Shown here in pieces: positions 52,559-55,032 of a DNA stretch of 55,032 bases. The stretch spans positions 1 to 55,032 of the forward strand of contig JAGXAF010000002.1 of the NCBI GenBank assembly GCA_018971675.1, in the 5' to 3' direction. How positions within the stretch are numbered: position 1 is the first letter of the stretch; the number at the start of each line of letters is the position of its first letter. Below the pieces are notes generated by a model. The model had not been told where the DNA came from. It saw nothing but the letters and a program-made list of their open reading frames with translations, and did not search any database. This DNA comes from Bradyrhizobium sp. (GTDB taxonomy: Bacteria > Pseudomonadota > Alphaproteobacteria > Rhizobiales > Xanthobacteraceae). The translations under genes were made by a program, and so were the position numbers.

Positions 52559-54037
52559 TTGGCAAATTTCTGGGCACGGAAGTCGACCGCGATATTGCAG
52601 CGGGAAGCAGCCCAAGGTGATGACGGCAGCCTGCAAGTTCCCAAACGCGCGTTGTCTGCGCTCAATTTGGTGGGGCTGGGGATCGGCGGTACCATCGGCG
52701 CCGGCATTTTCGTCCTGACCGGGCATGCGGCCGCGGCCAATGCCGGGCCTGCGGTCACGCTGTCCTTTGCGCTCGGCGCGGTGGCCTGCGCGTGCGCGGG
52801 CCTGTGCTATGCCGAACTATCCTCGACCATTCCCATCAGCGGCAGCGCCTATACCTATGCCTATGCGACGATGGGTGAGCTGATCGCCTGGATCATCGGT
52901 TGGGATTTGATCCTTGAATATGCGGTGGCGGCGGCCGCGGTTGCCGTCGGCTGGTCCGGCTATGTCGTGAACCTCGCCCGCGATCTCGGCCTCGCTATCC
53001 CGGCAAGGTTCGCTTCCGCGCCCTATGTTTTCGATGCCGCGCAGCACACCTGGTCGTCGAGCGGGGCCATCCTCAATATCCCGGCCGTATTCGTCGTCGT
53101 GGTGATCTCGGCCGTGCTGACGGTCGGCATCAAGGAGACCGCGCGGTTCAACGACTTCATCGTGGTGTTGAAGCTGATCGTCATTTTGCTGTTCATCGTT
53201 TGCGCGGCACCGGCCTTCAGCATCGCGAACTGGGTCACTTCGGGCAATCCCGCGGGCGCCTTCATCCCGCCAAATGCCGGTCCCGGCATGTTCGGCTGGT
53301 CCGGCGTGCTGCGCGGTGCGGCGGTGGTGTTCTTTGCCTATATCGGATTTGACGCGGTCTCGACTGCGGCGCAGGAGGCGAGGGCGCCCGACCGCGACAT
53401 GCCGATCGGCATCATCGGGTCGCTGCTGATTTGCACCGTGCTCTATGTCGCCGTCGGCTTCATCCTCACCGGGATCGTGCCCTACGACCGGCTGGACGTG
53501 CCCGATCCGATCGCGGCCGGCATCGATGCCGCCGGCGTTGGCTGGCTTGGCCCGCTGATCAAGCTCGGCATCATCCTTGGCCTTACCTCGGTGATCCTGG
53601 TGACCCTGCTGGCGCAGCCCCGGATCTTTCGCGCCATGGCCCATGACGGCTTGTTGCCGCCGATCGCAGCCAGAATTCATCCGCGCTTCCGCACGCCCTA
53701 TGTCGCCACGACCGGCACCGGCATCGTGGTGGCGCTGCTTGCGGGATTGTTGCCGATCGGGCTGATCGGCGAACTCGTCAGTATCGGGACATTGTTCGCC
53801 TTCGCGATCGTGTCGCTCGGCACGCTGGTGTTGCGGATCACCGAGCCCGGCCTGAAGCGGCCGTTCAAGGCGCCGGCGATCTGGCTGGTCGGACCGGGTG
53901 GCGTGCTGGTCTCGCTGTTCCTGATGTTCGGCCTGCCGGCCGATACCTGGATACGGCTGGCGGTCTGGCTCGCGATCGGGCTTGCAATCTATTTTATCTA
54001 TGGCTCAAGACACAGTCGCATCGCCCACGCCAGCTAG
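52559..54037 (+). CDS. APC-family amino acid permease
   Basis: 492 aa from TTG 52559, with GAGGG 7 bases upstream; the ANFWARKS start is usual for the subgroup. About twelve membrane helices. The unwound helix-1 motif [15 protein letters not shown] and [23 protein letters not shown] in the middle, plus [23 protein letters not shown] (helix 6 and loop), match the cationic amino acid transporter/YfnA branch. It probably imports a basic or neutral amino acid by proton symport. A GGAAC-N17-CGCT sequence lies upstream at 52486-52511, one base off the EcfG consensus. Confidence 0.88.
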   Translation: MANFWARKSTAILQREAAQGDDGSLQVPKRALSALNLVGLGIGGTIGAGIFVLTGHAAAANAGPAVTLSFALGAVACACAGLCYAELSSTIPISGSAYTYAYATMGELIAWIIGWDLILEYAVAAAAVAVGWSGYVVNLARDLGLAIPARFASAPYVFDAAQHTWSSSGAILNIPAVFVVVVISAVLTVGIKETARFNDFIVVLKLIVILLFIVCAAPAFSIANWVTSGNPAGAFIPPNAGPGMFGWSGVLRGAAVVFFAYIGFDAVSTAAQEARAPDRDMPIGIIGSLLICTVLYVAVGFILTGIVPYDRLDVPDPIAAGIDAAGVGWLGPLIKLGIILGLTSVILVTLLAQPRIFRAMAHDGLLPPIAARIHPRFRTPYVATTGTGIVVALLAGLLPIGLIGELVSIGTLFAFAIVSLGTLVLRITEPGLKRPFKAPAIWLVGPGGVLVSLFLMFGLPADTWIRLAVWLAIGLAIYFIYGSRHSRIAHAS

Positions 54038-54619
54038 CGTTTGCTCACGACCGTCGGAGTGAGTCCGCTCGAAGACCTCAGGCCTTCCGTCCAAGACGAA
54101 TAGCTCGAGACGTGGCTGGAAATCGCTCATGATTTTGTCGAGTTGACCGGAATCGGTTTTGCCGCGCGCATTTTCCTTACCGAGAACTCATCGGCGTGGT
54201 GCAATGGATGTCGTATCCCGCGGGGATTCTTCAGCTTTTGTGAAGCGTGAGGCCGGGCACGACACCGGAACCAGCGCTGCAAGTTCGATCTGCAACTTGA
54301 TGAGGAATTTTGAGCGGCAAGGGCCCGTCCCGGATCGACATCGTCGAGGCCGGTTCGTCGATCCCAGCCATTTCGTCTGTTCCCTGTTGAAGACCTGTTC
54401 TGCAGGCTGCCGCTCTACCACATCCTGTGCTCGATTGCGCGATGCAGGCTCCGTTGTCGCGCTCCGCATCGATCGCGGCGCGCCGCGCGGCACTGTCATC
54501 CGTGACGTGGCCGCCGAATGTTGTGGTTCGATTGGCGGTGCGGGTTGATCGAGCCGCCATTCCAACGTAACAGTCCATGGACAGGACAATCGTGGATTGA
54601 TGGATCCGGGAGGCTCGAG
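54038..54619. other. No convincing gene
   Basis: About 580 bases. Open frames exist on both strands but lack ribosome sites and family similarity. No strong hairpin was seen. Confidence 0.4.
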
Positions 54620-54787
54620 ATGCGCAAATGGCTCCAGGATGCCGACCGCGACGACATCACCATGGTGTTGTCCGGCTGCGTTGCGGTACTGGCGTTTTGC
54701 ACCTTTGTGCTGGTCTGGTTCATCGCAGCGCCGGATCCGGAATGCGGAAGACATTGCAGCACCGAATTCTCGTCGGTTAATCGGTAA
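54620..54787 (+). CDS. Small single-helix membrane protein (55 aa)
   Basis: 55 aa from ATG 54620, with GGGAGG 6 bases upstream; the same frame is open further back but without a start signal. A polar head (MRKWLQDADRDD) leads to one membrane helix at about 15-36 (MVLSGCVAVLAFCTFVLVWF) and a short tail with ECGRHC that could be oxidised or bind metal. A clear intrinsic terminator follows 20 bases after the stop. Unknown function. Confidence 0.7.
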   Translation: MRKWLQDADRDDITMVLSGCVAVLAFCTFVLVWFIAAPDPECGRHCSTEFSSVNR

Positions 54788-54807
54788 TATCGGTCTCCGG
54801 ACTGTCG

Positions 54808-54832
54808 AGCCCGGCTTGCTGTCGGGCTTTTT
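54808..54832 (+). terminator. Intrinsic terminator of the 55-aa gene
   Basis: AGCCCG (54808-54813) pairs with CGGGCT (54823-54828), followed by a T run. Confidence 0.8.
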
Positions 54833-54909
54833 GCTGCCTTGTTCTGATTGGCTTCGAACCGAAGGGATGCGGGCGGCGCGGGCAAGGCCCTGGAGCCTTT
54901 TCGTTTCCG

Positions 54910-54993
54910 TTGTTTTGACGCGTTTTCTTCACGCGAACCGGTATCCGCCCACGGATCAAGTCCGAGGGCATGCTTCGCTCGAAAACGCTCTAA
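54910..54993 (-). repeat. Dispersed repeat, copy 2
   Basis: Reverse-strand copy of 23519-23602 with about two differences in 84 bases. Beyond it the two copies diverge, and copy 2 lacks the perfect CCGTTCCGAT hairpin. Confidence 0.88.
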
Positions 54994-55032
54994 TCGTCCG
55001 GTACCGGCCCGCACCAGCCTGGCAGATACACC

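Noticed and set aside
54159..54548. 129-codon open frame on + after the permease gene
   Set aside because: No ribosome site, Arg/Ser/Cys-heavy composition and no recognised domain.

Overview
The window looks like a chromosomal stretch of a high-GC alphaproteobacterium of the Bradyrhizobium/Rhodopseudomonas group. The reasons are protein family content (ClpS2-type adaptor, extensin-like protein, DUF1499 and SPW proteins, Liv-type ABC cluster, TctAB), an EcfG-type stress promoter, TTG/GTG starts, and dispersed repeats that I recall from Bradyrhizobium genomes. This placement is inference. No rRNA, CRISPR array, prophage or intact transposase gene was seen, and there is one tRNA (Gln).

Layout. 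1-1238: 3' end of a Calvin-cycle type operon (cbbZ partial, cbbY). 1478-4864: small genes, including a 41-aa exported poly-histidine peptide and a 37-aa charged peptide with its own terminator, then a MalY/PatB C-S lyase, a DUF1488 protein and an SPW membrane protein. 4969-11141: degP, an SDR, ribB, glutaryl-CoA dehydrogenase and a beta-lactamase-fold hydrolase, all on +. 11190-17396: DUF1499 membrane protein, medium-chain acyl-CoA ligase, extensin-like protein, L,D-transpeptidase lipoprotein, CorA and a small zinc-ribbon-like protein with an internal tandem repeat. 17562-23014: SDR and pdxH on -, then a surface-antigen lipoprotein, a DnaJ-like co-chaperone, a decayed 3' end of fabI, a histidine phosphatase and aroC on +. 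23703-32156: mostly - strand housekeeping (clpS2, a TrmA/RlmD-family methyltransferase, tlyA, dxs, a membrane alpha/beta-hydrolase, xseB, an HDAC-like deacetylase and a crotonase).

32157-40644: a gene-free stretch with four consecutive hairpins, tRNA-Gln, a DmdC-like acyl-CoA dehydrogenase, a membrane protein overlapping it tail to tail, glutathione-dependent formaldehyde dehydrogenase, a DipZ-type CcdA-thioredoxin fusion, DUF1543, an alkylguanine-DNA methyltransferase and DUF488. 40768-47657: transport block with TctBA (no TctC seen) facing a complete Liv-type ABC importer made of binding protein, hairpin, two permeases and a single fused two-domain ATPase. 47689-50581: two perfect TGTGA-N6-TCACA sites before a small exported four-cysteine protein, a small membrane protein behind a GGAAC-N17-CGTT promoter, and a two-component flavin monooxygenase. 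50582-55032: repeat-rich accessory stretch (structured dispersed element, 34-bp tandem repeat), an 87-aa protein, an APC amino acid permease, a 55-aa membrane peptide with terminator, and a second copy of a dispersed repeat that also occurs at 23519.

The genes mostly serve separate core functions: cofactors (ribB, pdxH, dxs), acyl-CoA and aromatic catabolism (gcdH, acyl-CoA ligase, dehydrogenases, monooxygenase), envelope maintenance (degP, L,D-transpeptidase, DipZ) and solute uptake (Tct, Liv, APC). I did not find a clear new multi-gene system. The most unusual items are small exported peptides, the paired Crp-type operators, a structured gene-free segment beside tRNA-Gln, and the fabI remnant.
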